Origin: Plectrocnemia conspersa
Lineage: Eukaryota > Arthropoda > Insecta > Trichoptera > Polycentropodidae
Direction of reading: 5' to 3'
Length of the DNA stretch: 64,000 nt
Assembly: GCA_009617715.1 (NCBI GenBank)
Contig: VTFK01000228.1
Span: 62,001-126,000 of the forward strand
This document shows, piece after piece, positions 34,771 to 46,564 of this stretch. Below the pieces are notes generated by a model. The model had not been told where the DNA came from. It was given only the letters and a program-made list of their open reading frames with translations, and made no database searches. The position numbers and the translations under genes were made by a program. Positions within the stretch are counted from its first letter, which is position 1. Every line of letters begins with the position of its first letter.

Positions 34771-35125
34771 TCTTAAAAATCGCAAACAATAATTAAATAA
34801 TGAAATGAACCCAATAATAAACAATGGACATAAGGAAATATAGATATCTTTACATTCCATACGAAAACATATTGCGTTTTATAAATTCTAAGAAATATGG
34901 GGCAAAATAGTAATAAAAGTGTGTCAAATTATTGGACCCAACCCCAATTAGTCAAGGATGCTTACTTGAATATGTTTTGCCTATTCATTCGTTTTTTTTT
35001 ATTGTCTCTATCCCATCTAATACAATTGCGAAATACTTCAAGTGACAAAAATTTAACTAACACACCGCCTTGTATTTTTCTAATTTATAACTTCCACAGC
35101 TCATAAAAAAGTGACATTTTTTTTA
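34771..35125. other. A+T-rich non-coding DNA
   Basis: The 69-codon plus frame at 34,897-35,106 is unrecognised and lacks support. Confidence 0.5.
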
Positions 35126-35129
35126 CTTG

Positions 35130-35750
35130 AAACGAAATGCCGATCGAGTCCAGCATATACCGGAAGCCGAGTATAATGACAAATATAATCACGTTTATTT
35201 GTGGGACCGCGTTTAACTCCGATTTTCATATTCCCGCACAGGCTCGACACCGCGTGTAATGGACATTTCTAAAATCACACACCCGTGCGGGACCACGTGT
35301 AAAGTGGTACCTGTAAAAAAAATGTCTATTACAATTCAATGCCAAAATCTATACTTTTTTCTATTTAAATTTGATTACAAAATATAATTGAAATAAATAT
35401 CAATATTCTTAAATAAAAAATCCACCTTCTTACTATAATAGTTCAGAGTTATCGCAATATAATACTTACGCTTTGTTATAAATTATATCTGCAAGATTTT
35501 TTTTACCATACAATTAAAAAAAATATAATTTATTTTTGTATTTAATTTTTGTAAGTGTATCTGAGCGAACGTTCATATGTAGGGCTGATACTTTTGCACC
35601 TACCTGTACTTTTATTATATAATATGTATAAGAGTTAAACAAAGCGATAGGATCTAGAGTAAGGTTTTCCGCAGTCCATCGCTTGCGAATCTGCGGTTCG
35701 CGTATAAATCGAAATAGGTGTCACTCGACAAACCGCAAATGTACATTAAA
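35130..35750. promoter_or_regulatory. Two adjacent GC-richer patches, candidate regulatory DNA
   Basis: Patch 1 (35,140-35,320) has TGTGGGACCGCG and GTGCGGGACCACGTG, with similar GGGACC cores that could be Runt-type sites, and GTATAATGAC. Patch 2 (35,640-35,750) has CCGCAGTCCATCGC and CTGCGGTTCGCG, plus AACCGCAAA (a Runx-type core). No coding frame. Recurrence of the CCGC/GCGG half-sites is visible; function is inferred. Confidence 0.35.
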
Positions 35751-36300
35751 AGAAATGGAATTAGTTTTTTTTTAGTATAAATTGTTTAGCAATTAAATAT
35801 ACCAATTATTATTTTAATTTAAATGTGTATTATTTTATTAATTATTGTAGGTGGATAATCAAATATATTATATGCTGGAATTATAAGTATAAGTATTACG
35901 TGTAATTCAATTTGTTCTATAAGCATAATATAATCCTTCTAGGTATTATTTTAGAATAGAAAAACTGTTCAAATAATTATTCAATGCAAAGTAAGTTTTT
36001 ATGCGAAACTGATTAATATAATAGAACCTAAATTTGAATGTAAAATTATACTTGCTTTAAGGTTTTGTTTTTAAAGTATCGAAAAAATCGATCAAACTTT
36101 TTCTCAATGACTAATAAAATTATTGTATGAACAAATATATACAAATATACATATACAAATTAAGTAATTGATAATAAATATCTAAAAGCCTATCATTGCC
36201 AGGATGAAATGATATTCGGATTTTTGTAGAATGCTCACAAATATGAAATATTTACATTCGAATAGTTTTTTTTTTAATTTGAGTCACTCGAACATGTGTG
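35751..36300. other. A+T-rich non-coding DNA
   Basis: Nothing recognisable. Confidence 0.6.
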
Positions 36301-37045
36301 ACCCGAATTGGGCGAACATTAATATTCGAATAAACACAGCGCTACTTTAAATCCAAGGATAACATCGTAAATACAATACATTTCTTTTTCTTTTACTCCA
36401 ACAAAAATAGAACTTGGGGTATATGGTGAGTAGGGGACAAGTAAACATACATAAATCTGTGTATGTGATTATTTGCATTGGCGTGACCGCGTTTAGTTTC
36501 GACGTTGAAACACTGTTCTTTGTCACGTCGGAAAAACGGATTCGTTGCCAGCAGAGTGTGAAATTGAGAGCCGATAGACTTATGGCTGCTGCAGATAGTA
36601 ACAGATAGTTTAGCAAGAATTGTAACAGCTGAAACTTTACGCCGGAATGACTGCTAGAAAATCCAATTTACGGACTCTATTCAATTAACGAGCGCACATC
36701 TTACGCCCGGTTGGCATTGGAGATTCTGATTTCGTTACTGGACCACAAAGCTTAAAACATGCTTTAATATAAATTCATGTTATACCATGAGAAGGTCCAA
36801 AACTATATGATTATTTAAATCATATTTGCGATGCTGTCAACCGTCTGCCCTTAACTTTCGGAAAGTGCCATATTGACATATACGATAAATCTTCCAAGAT
36901 TTAATATAAGGTACGCATTTCACTTTGACGATCCGTCAGTTATATGATACTTTAGTTCGCAGCATTCTTGAATTAGTTGGGATAGGATTTACTGAATTTT
37001 CGCAGAAAGTGGTAGGTCGCTAAGCATTTCTTCAGCACACACTAT
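36301..37045. promoter_or_regulatory. GC-richer island, candidate regulatory element
   Basis: Clearest at 36,470-36,730 (GGCGTGACCGCGTTTAG, CATCTTACGCCCGGTTGGC). Overlapping plus and minus frames of 64-89 codons have no domain. There is a CAGCTG E-box near 36,627, and there are no repeat matches. Confidence 0.3.
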
Positions 37046-37995
37046 TATAACATATTTTTCATTTGCATTGTAGTTCTTAAGATAAATTTGTTTAATACTA
37101 ACCTATATAAACTTATTGCTGATCACGTAACCAGAGTTTAGTATAACTTTTATTTGACACTTATAAATTTTATTTAAACCTTACTTTTGATTTTTTTAAA
37201 TTATTTTATTATAAAATGGAAATATTGTAATACTTACTATATCGGTTTTTTGGATCTATGTTATTCATTTGCTAAATGAGCTATTAGTAATTTGTATTCA
37301 CATTTAAACATTGAGAAAGGGATCATTTGATAGTTATACGAATAAAAATAAATTAATGTTTTCTATGCGTTGCATGCAAATGAAGACATATTCATGTTTT
37401 TTTAACCTTTTCATGACTGAAGCAATTTATAAATAAATTTTAAATTCGTATCAAACAAACATCATACATTTTAAAAGTTTGTTTATAAACTTTATCACAG
37501 AAACAGCTGGACAAAATATTATTATAAATTATACACAATGTTATAAAATTCATGCCGCTCTTGCAAAATTCATTTCACTGTAGTATACACTGCACGTGCT
37601 GCTGAAAATTAACATTTCATATCAGGACTGTGCCAAAAATTAACGTCGCGTTTCTTGAACCGTGAATTAAAATAAAACTGCCCATTTAATATTATTAAAA
37701 GTCTACAGGATGACCTGAACCATAAATACAATATTTTAAATAATGATACATTGCAAAATCCGAAAGGTCTGAAATCTTAGATGAAATTAGGTTTAGTTAT
37801 TCTTATTAAATCTTTCAGTATCTTAAGTTTCCAGGTTTATTTATTAAAATTTTTCGAATTCTGTTGCGTTCATAAATTAATGCATTTTTATATTAACAAT
37901 TAGAGGTAAAAAATTGTTTTTAATGGGACGATACTGTAAAAAAACTTTTACCAGCTTTAATTCCAAGGTATGCACAGAAAAATAAAAAAATATTC
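37046..37995. other. A+T-rich non-coding DNA
   Basis: Nothing recognisable beyond homopolymer runs. Confidence 0.6.
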
Positions 37996-37999
37996 GTTG

Positions 38000-38405
38000 C
38001 CTTGAGAAAAGATAACGCGTGCATTCAGGTTTGCCCTCAAAACAGTCGTTGTTAATCTTCTCTAGCTTCTAACGGTTTTTTCGTTAAAAATACCTCACCA
38101 CCCTCTTGTAATTGGTCGTTTCACTGAAAATAAATAGACAAAAAAATCGTCAATGGAAAGGGATATAATATAAATACAAAAATATTGGCAACCAAGAATC
38201 ACATTCCCTGAGACATTTTGCCTAAAAAATCTTCTTAAAATAATTTTAGAGAATTACTCTACTGAAATTTCCACTTGAGCTTCCACTTCGGAGTTCAAGA
38301 GCTTGCCTTGAATCAAGAGAAAGTAGACCATCAAAAATCGCAAAAGCGGCCGCTTCTCTCTTCAAATCCACATCCGGAATTTAGGGCAAACTTTTCGGAG
38401 ACAAT
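38000..38405 (-). repeat. Family B repeat, most complete copy
   Basis: On the minus strand this runs from an ATTCCGGATGTGGATTTGAA-type start through the KREAA core to a terminal ACCTGAATGCACGCGTTATC. A minus frame open from 38,380 to the stop at 38,246-38,248 (44 codons) contains DVDLKREAAAFAIFDGL. Segments shared with the 15-kb copy include ACGACCAATTACA, GGTGGTGAG and GTTTTGAGG. It looks like the 3' part of a decayed coding element, possibly a retroposon, but no catalytic motif is visible. Confidence 0.55.
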
Positions 38406-38434
38406 CAATCACAATAAATTATATTTATACATTA

Positions 38435-38545
38435 ATTATTATAAATTAAATATAAATTGTAAAACACTTACCCAAGTTTTTCAGATGCATGTCACTGACT
38501 TAACCCACTAGTCTATTATCATGTTATGCATAATTTAGTATATCA
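38435..38545 (-). repeat. SINE family C, head fragment
   Basis: On the minus strand an A-box-like TAGACTAGTGGGTTAAG (complement of 38,499-38,515) is followed by GTCAGTGAC and a CTGAAAAACTTGGG segment, as in the 1.4-kb copy. The sequence diverges before a B-box can be recognised. Confidence 0.5.
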
Positions 38546-38765
38546 AATCATAATAACCAACTAAAACCCCATAAATATTTATAAATATATTACATATGAT
38601 AATTCAATATGATTGGGAGTTGTGTCTGAAATATTAGTACATAGTAATTGCATATTATCCGTTGATTGAAATCCAATATGGCTATAATTTCTAGCACATA
38701 TTCCAAGGAAGATGCACGTGTAATAAATGGCACATCGTATTATTATCAGTGTGATATATACATAA
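38546..38765. other. Non-coding DNA
   Basis: Nothing recognisable; moderately A+T-rich. Confidence 0.5.
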
Positions 38766-38771
38766 TAAAAG

Positions 38772-38835
38772 GGTTAATTCTGGTCACGCTTGCGAATAAA
38801 GGTTGCTTTATTCGCAAGCGTGACCAGAATTAACC
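38772..38835. repeat. Perfect hairpin, 29-bp arms and 6-base loop
   Basis: Arm 38,772-38,800 and arm 38,807-38,835 are exact reverse complements around GGTTGC. The arms are of mixed composition (contain CTGGTCACGCTTGCGAAT), unlike the A/T-rich surroundings. Identity stops abruptly at both outer edges. With no mutations between arms it is either very young, actively gene-converted or an assembly or library artefact. Confidence 0.85.
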
Positions 38836-38839
38836 GTGA

Positions 38840-39100
38840 CACATATCACAAACGTATTTTTTATATTAGACCAAAAATATATATTTTACCTCAATCGTGT
38901 GATAAGTTAAAAAATATGACGTGTCCGACACATTACATTTTATGGTTGTTAAACCAAATTAAAGTCAGACATTTTTTTTGATCAATTTATTTTAAAATTT
39001 AAATTTCAATATTAATTTGTGTCAACTTTTTCAATATGAAGTTCATTAATATATTTTATTTGTAAAACGCGGTTCAATAATGGTCAGCGTAGTGTAAAAG
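38840..39100. other. A+T-rich non-coding DNA
   Basis: Nothing recognisable. Confidence 0.55.
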
Positions 39101-39104
39101 TGTA

Positions 39105-39560
39105 AAAGCTTAAAAAATATCAAAAACACAATCGAGCCGACAAATTGGAGTTAACAGGGTGTATGTAAATATTTGACTTAACAACCACTCCACAGGGTGT
39201 TCGATAAGCGATTTAATCGTATGTAATAACCGAAATTACGCTCTTCCAATGAAGTCATCGAATTTTTCTGTTTATTATTATAACACTTTAATAAGGTGTC
39301 GAACGTGTCCAATTATTTCGATGCGTGATTTTTTTTCGTGACGGTTATTATATGAGATAAACGTGAGGCGTTATTTTAAATTATATAAATTGCTTTTAAT
39401 AAATTCTTATAAGTTGGGAATCGAATTTACTTTAGTCATTAGGATGAGTAAAAAAGTTTATCCATTTCCTGACGCGTCATTCAAATGAGTCTGATGTAAT
39501 TACATGAAGCCCACGAATTAAAATTTTCTGATCATTTTAAAAATAGATTTCTTAGACTCA
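39105..39560. promoter_or_regulatory. Moderately GC-rich patch, weak regulatory candidate
   Basis: Contains ATAAGCGATTTAATCGTATG (near 39,205), CAATTATTTCGATGCGTG and a GATAAACG core. No frame. Only slightly above background, so this is a weak call. Confidence 0.25.
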
Positions 39561-39817
39561 ATAAATTAAAATCAAATATACATTTTTTTTAGAATAAATT
39601 AATTTTTCATTCGTAAATATATTTTGCATGTGTAAACTTTAGAAGTAAGTAGCGTATATAAATATATTTTTTTTTTATAAACCTTTATTACAAAATTAAA
39701 AATAAATTGAAATACATACAATAAAATTAGGTACAAGTTGCTAGTTTCTAATATTATTTAGTTTATGAAAAAAATAGAAAGATAAATCATATTAATACTA
39801 TTAAAAAACCGTGGAGA

Positions 39818-39859
39818 ATGATACTGTATATAAAAATTAATTTTTATATACAGTATCAT
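39818..39859. repeat. Perfect 42-bp palindrome without spacer
   Basis: The left half 39,818-39,838 (ATGATACTGTATATAAAAATT) and right half 39,839-39,859 are exact reverse complements with no loop. Long spacerless perfect palindromes tend to be unstable in cloning and replication, so survival here is notable. It lies about 1 kb from the 38.8-kb hairpin. Confidence 0.85.
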
Positions 39860-41130
39860 GCAAAAAAAACACATTACCTTCTATAATATTTCGTAAATAA
39901 CTTAAGTTATGTTTTATTTTTATTAAATTTGTAAAAGTATTGCATAAGTAAACAGTCAATTTTACTCCATAATTAACTATATATAATTTAATAATTAATC
40001 AAAAAACATCATGTGATGATTTTTCTTAAATTAAATTATTATTTTTTCTATATCCTTTAATACTGTTTAAATATTGAGAAGCATAGAATTTATAAACAAT
40101 TCAATTCGTGGTCTAATTCATTGTGACAAATATCTTCGTTCACTTCTATAATTTTTTGTTTGCTCATTGAGTTATGCAATCGATTTATTCCTAAATATGG
40201 ATAATAGATATATATATATTTTTATCATGTTTCCTTATAATTAAGTATGCATTTTGGTCAATTTTTAAACTCATCTCTACTGCGATCATAATATTCCAAA
40301 AAATGCCTTACCTATGTTACTTTTAAAATAACGATCGTCCATTAGATTACAGTCTAAATTTGAGCCACGTGCTTTTCCATCGAAGGTATTAAAATAAATT
40401 CCAGGACAGTATTATAATCCACCGACATCAGTGTTTCATCTATTAACTAGATACCTTTCATTACGAAATATTAGTAGCGCCTCCAAATCATTAGGCTCTA
40501 TGGATTTTGCTTAGTTGACTGAAAACATTTTTTTTGTATATTTTTTAATCTTGATGACGTACATATTCAGGAAGCGTTACTATTCCTTAATCTAAAACTA
40601 CAGTACATAAGTCACATCTAAGTGTGGCCCATACTTACCTCCTTATCAAACGTTTCGCAGATACATAAATGGGTAGTTATTTCTATTTTTTACCCGATTT
40701 TTTGAACCTATTTCGACAGTTTTTTTAAATAATTTTAACCTATGATTAGTCATAATCGATACACTGTAATTTTTTTCTTGTTGATAACACAATAATATCG
40801 ATTTTTTACTTAAATATAAATTAAAGACGATTTACTATTATAATTTTCATTAATATTTTACGACGAAACGTAAAAGACAATGGCTATATAAATACTTTAT
40901 TATTTACACATTATAAACTTGACCTATATATCCCAAATTATTTATTATTTTGAGAAGTGAAAGGTTTCTTCACGTTACTCTGTATTTATGTATGTATGTA
41001 GAGAAAAAATATAATTTATTGCTCTGACCTTTATGTAAGAGATGTTTATTTTTATTTTACGACAAATTTTCGTGTTGTTGTAATGTCACGTACAGTTAAT
41101 ATATATTAGTTATACGTGAAGTTTTCGGTA
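39860..41130. other. Mostly A+T-rich non-coding DNA
   Basis: A slightly GC-richer stretch at 40,320-40,510 contains GAGCCACGTGCTTTTCC (an E-box CACGTG) and ATTAGTAGCGCC. A TATGTATGTATGTA run lies near 40,986. No gene. Confidence 0.5.
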
Positions 41131-41134
41131 AGTG

Positions 41135-41560
41135 CGTCTGTAGATCCCCAAGCCTCTTTGAAGCGGATTTAATTCTGGATTCCGGTCGTCGTGCTGAAGA
41201 GAGAAGCGGCGGCATCTGCAATGTTTGATAGTTTGAAGTTGTGTCAGTCTTTTCTTGGTTGCTCTTAATGTATGTATTTACCTTTTTAGGTGAAAACCGT
41301 GCATTAAATCTCGAATAAGCGGAGCATAACGCATCCAGTTTACTTCCTATTACCCATCATGGTCCATATTCCGTCTCCAATATAAATAATGATACTGAAT
41401 CATCGATCATGACAACTTAGGTCAAGGACGGATGTGGCGCACAGCTAATAGGCAGGTGGTTTAAGGCCTTTACTTCTCTTGGTTGCATTCCAAGTTGGAA
41501 AGCTCTTGAAATTATAAAGTGGATTTTGAAGATAGTCTGAGGTGAGTGATTATTGGTTGT
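41135..41560 (+). repeat. Family B repeat, copy 5
   Basis: A plus frame open from 41,173 to the stop at 41,266 (31 codons) contains VVVLKREAAASAMFDSL. Upstream, GCCTCTTTGAAGCGG and TTCCGGTCG, and downstream GGTTGCATTCCAAGTTGG (near 41,480) resemble parts of the 24.6- and 38.3-kb copies. Low divergence at the core and stop codons on both sides mark it as a fragment. Confidence 0.5.
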
Positions 41561-42325
41561 TCGATTTTTCGTATTTAAAAAAAGTGTATGTTGGTTACTA
41601 CTTTAACAGATAACGAATCGCCGTATTTGGTTGGTAATCCAGAATATTCGTGTTATCATTCCTCAAAGCATTTGCGACGGATATTTTTATTTTTTCTGAT
41701 TCATGTCAAATTCTTTGACCTAATTTGCGAAAAGGTTTTCTCGCGGTGGTGTCTCTTTTTAACAAAGCAGCTCCTCTATTTGTGTGGGACAAAACTAATT
41801 TTTCACTAGATCTGATGAATATTTTACTTTTCGACTTTTTAAGACTGGTTGATTTAACTTTATTGCGTGGTTAAGTTTATGAACATAGCGTAGTTTTTGA
41901 ATTTAATATATTACTGCAACAAAAATTTACTTGTTTGCTCGAAAAATGACAATCTAAGACGAGATTTTGATTAAAATCTGATATACTATATTATGTGTTG
42001 TTTTAGATGTGCTACATTTTTGTGTGAGCGATTGCGCTAAATAATTATGATCCAGTACGATGTACTAATCATCTTTCGATTTTTTAATTGATCATTTAAT
42101 TAAGAAAAATACAGAATAAGTACAGATCGTTTTACTTGAATTATTAAAAAATCCGTCGTACTAAATTGTGTTTGCCTTTAAAAGTAATATTTTTAGAGCA
42201 CGTTTTTTATGAAATTAATTAAACATTTTATATAATTGTTTTATTCCGAATTAATTTTATTTTGTCAAAATTTTATTTGTACAAAACATTAATGTCTTCG
42301 TAGGTTTGTTTTATTTTTAGAATTT
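41561..42325. other. A+T-rich non-coding DNA
   Basis: The 73-codon plus frame at 41,588-41,809 starts with a non-ATG codon and has no motif. Nothing else. Confidence 0.55.
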
Positions 42326-42329
42326 TTCA

Positions 42330-42935
42330 AAGTATCGCCCTTCGCGGAAGCCGCTTTAAAGTTTAACGCTCTGTGTTTTCGACAATTTAGCATAAAATTT
42401 AAATGAAATATTATACATTGTGTTGTAAAAGCATAAAAGCGAACCCTTTCATTTTTTTATATACATGCATATATTTTTATTTTGCGACATTTTCGTCCCA
42501 CGGGGGTCCGTAATGAATGAATAATCAAATCAGAAAATATACATAAAATTAACCGCGCCGCCCTCGCGCAAACATCCCCTATCCTCATTACATTTATTAC
42601 CCCGTTTTTTAACCAACCAACCACCCCTGCTGTTATGTCTCTTTTTTCCGTTATCGTAAGCTCGTCGGAGGTCCGAACAAAGGGGAGTGTTTTCTTTGCC
42701 GCCACCCCCGGATACTTTTCGCAAACGAAATTAATTGGCGAATTTCCCGCGAGCTTTTTCACTCGCCGAACGAAAAAAGCTCTCGCCTTTATCCGCACCA
42801 GATTTCTATTCTGCGTGAGCTTTTCTTATCTGCAGCGCGGGTGCTTTAATTTTATGCGTTTTGTGTTTGGTGCCCTTTCAAATCTTGTCTCTGAATATCG
42901 ACCCTTTGCCACCAGATTAAATTTCGTCCCTTAAG
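42330..42935. promoter_or_regulatory. Large GC/CpG-rich island with GATA-type site
   Basis: Long C/G-rich stretches (CCCACGGGGGTCCG, AACCGCGCCGCCCTCGCGC, GCCGCCACCCCCGG) span 42,490-42,900. A consensus GATA site CTTATCTGC lies at 42,825-42,833, followed by GCGCGGG. Frames on both strands (99 plus, 113 and 64 minus) overlap and lack domains. Strong candidate for a regulatory element. Confidence 0.4.
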
Positions 42936-43455
42936 AAAGCAGTTTTAATAATACACCATATTAAAAAGATAATCGGTAAAAACACTGCATTTTTAATTTT
43001 AGCTACTTTTTTTGCAGTTTTTGTTTATATTTAATTATTCTATTGCTACTTTATTAACATTAAGTCTAATAGTGACACTCAAGTTACTGCTGAATATATA
43101 TATATAATTTGCCACTGTTAGGAAAATAATATTAATTGTTCGTACGGCTGACGGTAAATTATTCTGTACGCCAACCGACTGTAGCTGATATTTATAACTC
43201 TCTTTGCGTGACCCGCGTAATTTTTGGAATATACATTTTAAAATATTTTTTGAGTGTGATCTTTCCAATGCATGTGTCTTTTCTTTAGTCGCTTTCGCAC
43301 AATTTTTTTTTATTTTTATGTTGTTAATATTTGTTACGCATAGTCGCAACAACATATACTCAAGTTAAGTTTAATTGTATGCCTTACACATATACTTATA
43401 ATATGTATATTTTTCGTATAACGATAACCAGATAAAAGTTGTAAGCTACGTATTT
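42936..43455. other. Mostly A+T-rich non-coding DNA
   Basis: A 106-codon minus frame at 43,035-43,355 is basic and A/T-shaped, with a non-canonical start; not supported. Nothing else. Confidence 0.5.
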
Positions 43456-43459
43456 AAAT

Positions 43460-44010
43460 CTATAATTAACCAGTGAAGGCAAAAAATCCGATAATCCTAT
43501 TAAACGTCTATGAAAGTTATGTAAAATTAACCCGGAACAGATGGAGCAGGGTCTTAATTTCTCAATATCAGGTCAATTTAACGATGGTGTCCAATAATTT
43601 AGCACGTTTGAAAAGATTTGCGAGCTTTTTAATTATAAAACTTAACGCTTTCAAAACCCATCGAATGGGGGTGAACCTGCGAAAGTTTTTGGTCTCAAAT
43701 TGGACTGGAATCGATTTTTAAAAGCGTTTAACTCTCCCACACCCTGACGCGGCTTATTAGCGAAATTTTAATAATGCGAATAAATCATCCTCGGAAAATA
43801 ATAACGACGGAAGAAATTATCTCGCACTTAAATTAAATCTTGTTTAATGGAGGATTAATGCACGGTGGCAATGAAATAATTTCCGTGTGCGAAGAAAAGG
43901 AAAATTTAGCAAGTTTTCCTAGAACGCATAAATCACAGCTTGTTGTTGGGTCTAATGGAAAATATAATAAAAATGGTGCTTAAAGTGTGTATAATAAAAG
44001 TTATCCGCTG
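43460..44010. promoter_or_regulatory. Island with clustered homeodomain and K50-type cores
   Basis: GC-richer than flanks, best at 43,720-43,940. It holds CTTATTAGCG, GCGAATAAATCATC, TTTAATGG (near 43,842), GGATTAATGC (43,852) and GAAATAATTTCCG. A plus frame at 43,473-43,721 covers the left part without a domain. The density of TAAT-type cores within 250 bp is the main argument for an enhancer. Confidence 0.4.
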
Positions 44011-46560
44011 TTAAAAAATGTATTAATGCGTGTCTGCGAGCTTTTGTTCGGGCTGGGGATGAACTCAGCGTCAATGTGTAAAATTTATTCTACTCTGCAT
44101 ATAATACACAGATTTTTTAAATAAAATACGATAATTTTACGCAATTTATTAAGCAGATAAGTAAAGCGATTTAAATATATTTGTTTAATTGACAGTTATA
44201 ATAATAAAAATATTAGTATTACTTTTCTTAAATAAAGTTGACCAGACGTACTCCTCAATTTTTTTTTCTGCTTTATCCGTTTTTCTCCTTCTTTGTTCTG
44301 TTTAAACAAAAAATCTAGAATATCATTTTTTATTTAGCTCTTGTAGCAATTTTACATTTAACAAAAATTTCCATGATGATATTTTCCATAACAATTTGTC
44401 CTTCTTTGTCCTCTCGAGGTTATCTTTTTATTTTTAATTTTTAAAATCATATATTATATAAAAATATATTATATAAGAATATCGATATATTTTTATTTTT
44501 TATTACAAATCTGACAATCGTGATTTGTCAGGCTTTCCCAATGCGTCTTGGTGGCGATTATACAAACACAAATTGAATCCCTATGGTTCTCCAAAATGAG
44601 CGAAATACCATTTGCCATAACTCTAATATTGACAGTAAGGACTTTAATAAATTGATAAAAGTCTAAGCTGTCCGTTATATCAAAGAATTATAAAAACAAT
44701 AAATAAAAAATATATAAATATTATTTATATATTATATTTATTTCAAAATTTATTAATACATTTTATAGCATACTCTTCCTTATTGTATCATCAAGTCAAA
44801 AATTTTTTTTCGTATCCTTTAAATTCGTTTTTTAATAATATAGACTCAAAATATAAAACTCGATTTTTGAGTACTTAATTTTTTATTACAATATACACAC
44901 TTTGAATTTACTTTGTGTTCTTACAATAAATAAAATATTATTGTGCAACGAATATTAATACCAAAAACTTTAGTTATTATAATTTAAAATTACCTAATTA
45001 AAACAGAGTAAAAACTAACATATACATAGATGTTTTTTTATATAAATAATAGATTTTCATAAGATTGATTCCCAATTAATCTATATAATATGTATATGCT
45101 GTTATATTTTCTAGGGGGGGCAACAAATGATATTTAAAAATCATTCGAACGACAATGATTTTACTTTTAACAATGAACTTTAAAAATTAGCCAAACACCC
45201 AAAATTGCACAATAGCCACTATAACTTTTTTTATCGCAGCATAAAATCCAAACATTTATTATTTTTGAGACTTACTATTGAACCTATAGCATTGTTTTTT
45301 TGTGTTTTGCCAACGATTCAAGTTAACTTTTAAAGTCGGTATACGCTCTTATATTATCACTATAAATATTTGATTTTGTATAACAAAAATAATAGTTTAA
45401 ATATTCTTAAATGTGATAATCTGTAGGAGAAAGGTTAGAGCAATATGAGGAATGAGGCAAAAATTTTAATCCCTATTATTTTTATTTTAACAGTTCAGTA
45501 AAAAGTTTTGCATTATTATGGAGCAATATCGCTTTAAGCCTTTTTACTATGATTTTAATTAACAAGAAATATTCGATGAACTTTTATTAATATCCAACTA
45601 TCCTCATACCTTAATGAGTAGTGTATCGAATTCATATCATATTACAGTTATGGTTTTCTTTAATAATAGTTTTCTATTATGTCTAAAAAATAATATAAAA
45701 CAGTTGCCTTTGGTCAGTTTGTGCGGCAATTTTTTTACTCCTTTTCTATATCATCTTTTGCGAGTTTACAAACTTCCTTATCAATAATATATAAATTTCT
45801 TTCATTTGACTTATTTGTATGGTTTATATCAAATGTGTAGACAGTTTATCGATTTCGAATCATTGTTTATTGTCTTTCAGTGAGTTTGCGCAGAACCAAT
45901 TTTTCAATTATTTTTTCACCTTTCTTACAGCATCCAGATGTCGTCTAACAGTTGCAGAAAACACTTCTAAATATATTGCTTGTGTATGAACAGTTGTATA
46001 TGAATAAAATTTAACAATGTTTCCTAATATTTCTCTATCTTTTATTAAGATTATTATTGCCTGTATAATTTTCTCAACTCAACCCATCGCCGTTTTCTGG
46101 CTAATATTACCTTCGCAAAATCTAAAATTGATATTTGATAGTTTCAATATGTACAAAAAAAGGTTACATAAATCTTTTGTTGACACCATGATCGCAAAAA
46201 ACAACTTTGATTTTGCGAATAAGATAAAAAAAATAACAATAAAACACCCTTCGTGAAAAAAATAAAAAAGTTATTTACTATAAAGGTTTAGTTTCAATCA
46301 CGGTCCATTTTTGACACTTGATATGAAACAATCTAATAAAACATTGAATATAACTATATTTAATAAATCTATCTTTTTGTGAGCTTTTATTTTGTATATA
46401 AAAATAGAACATAATGTTTTATACACAATTTCTAGAAACAATCTAGTCATTAATTTACCACAAAAACGTTATATTTTGACATTCCGTTTCATTTAAAAAA
46501 AATCTCGTTACCAAACCACGAACGTAATAATAAAATCAAATTATCTTCTATCAAAACAGT
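44011..46560. other. A+T-rich non-coding DNA
   Basis: A long 2.5-kb stretch. Short GC-richer strings near 44,510-44,600 (CCCAATGCGTCTTGGTGGCG) loosely resemble a tRNA-like A-box region, as does CCCAATGCGTTAGTAGTAAG near 1,655, but no tRNA fold follows. There is a GGGGGGG run at 45,114. The frame at 46,017-46,256 is low-complexity. Confidence 0.55.
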
Positions 46561-46564
46561 AATT

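Noticed and set aside
42457..42934. 113-codon minus and 99-codon plus frames as genes.
   Set aside because: They occupy the same CpG-rich bases on both strands and neither has a recognisable motif.
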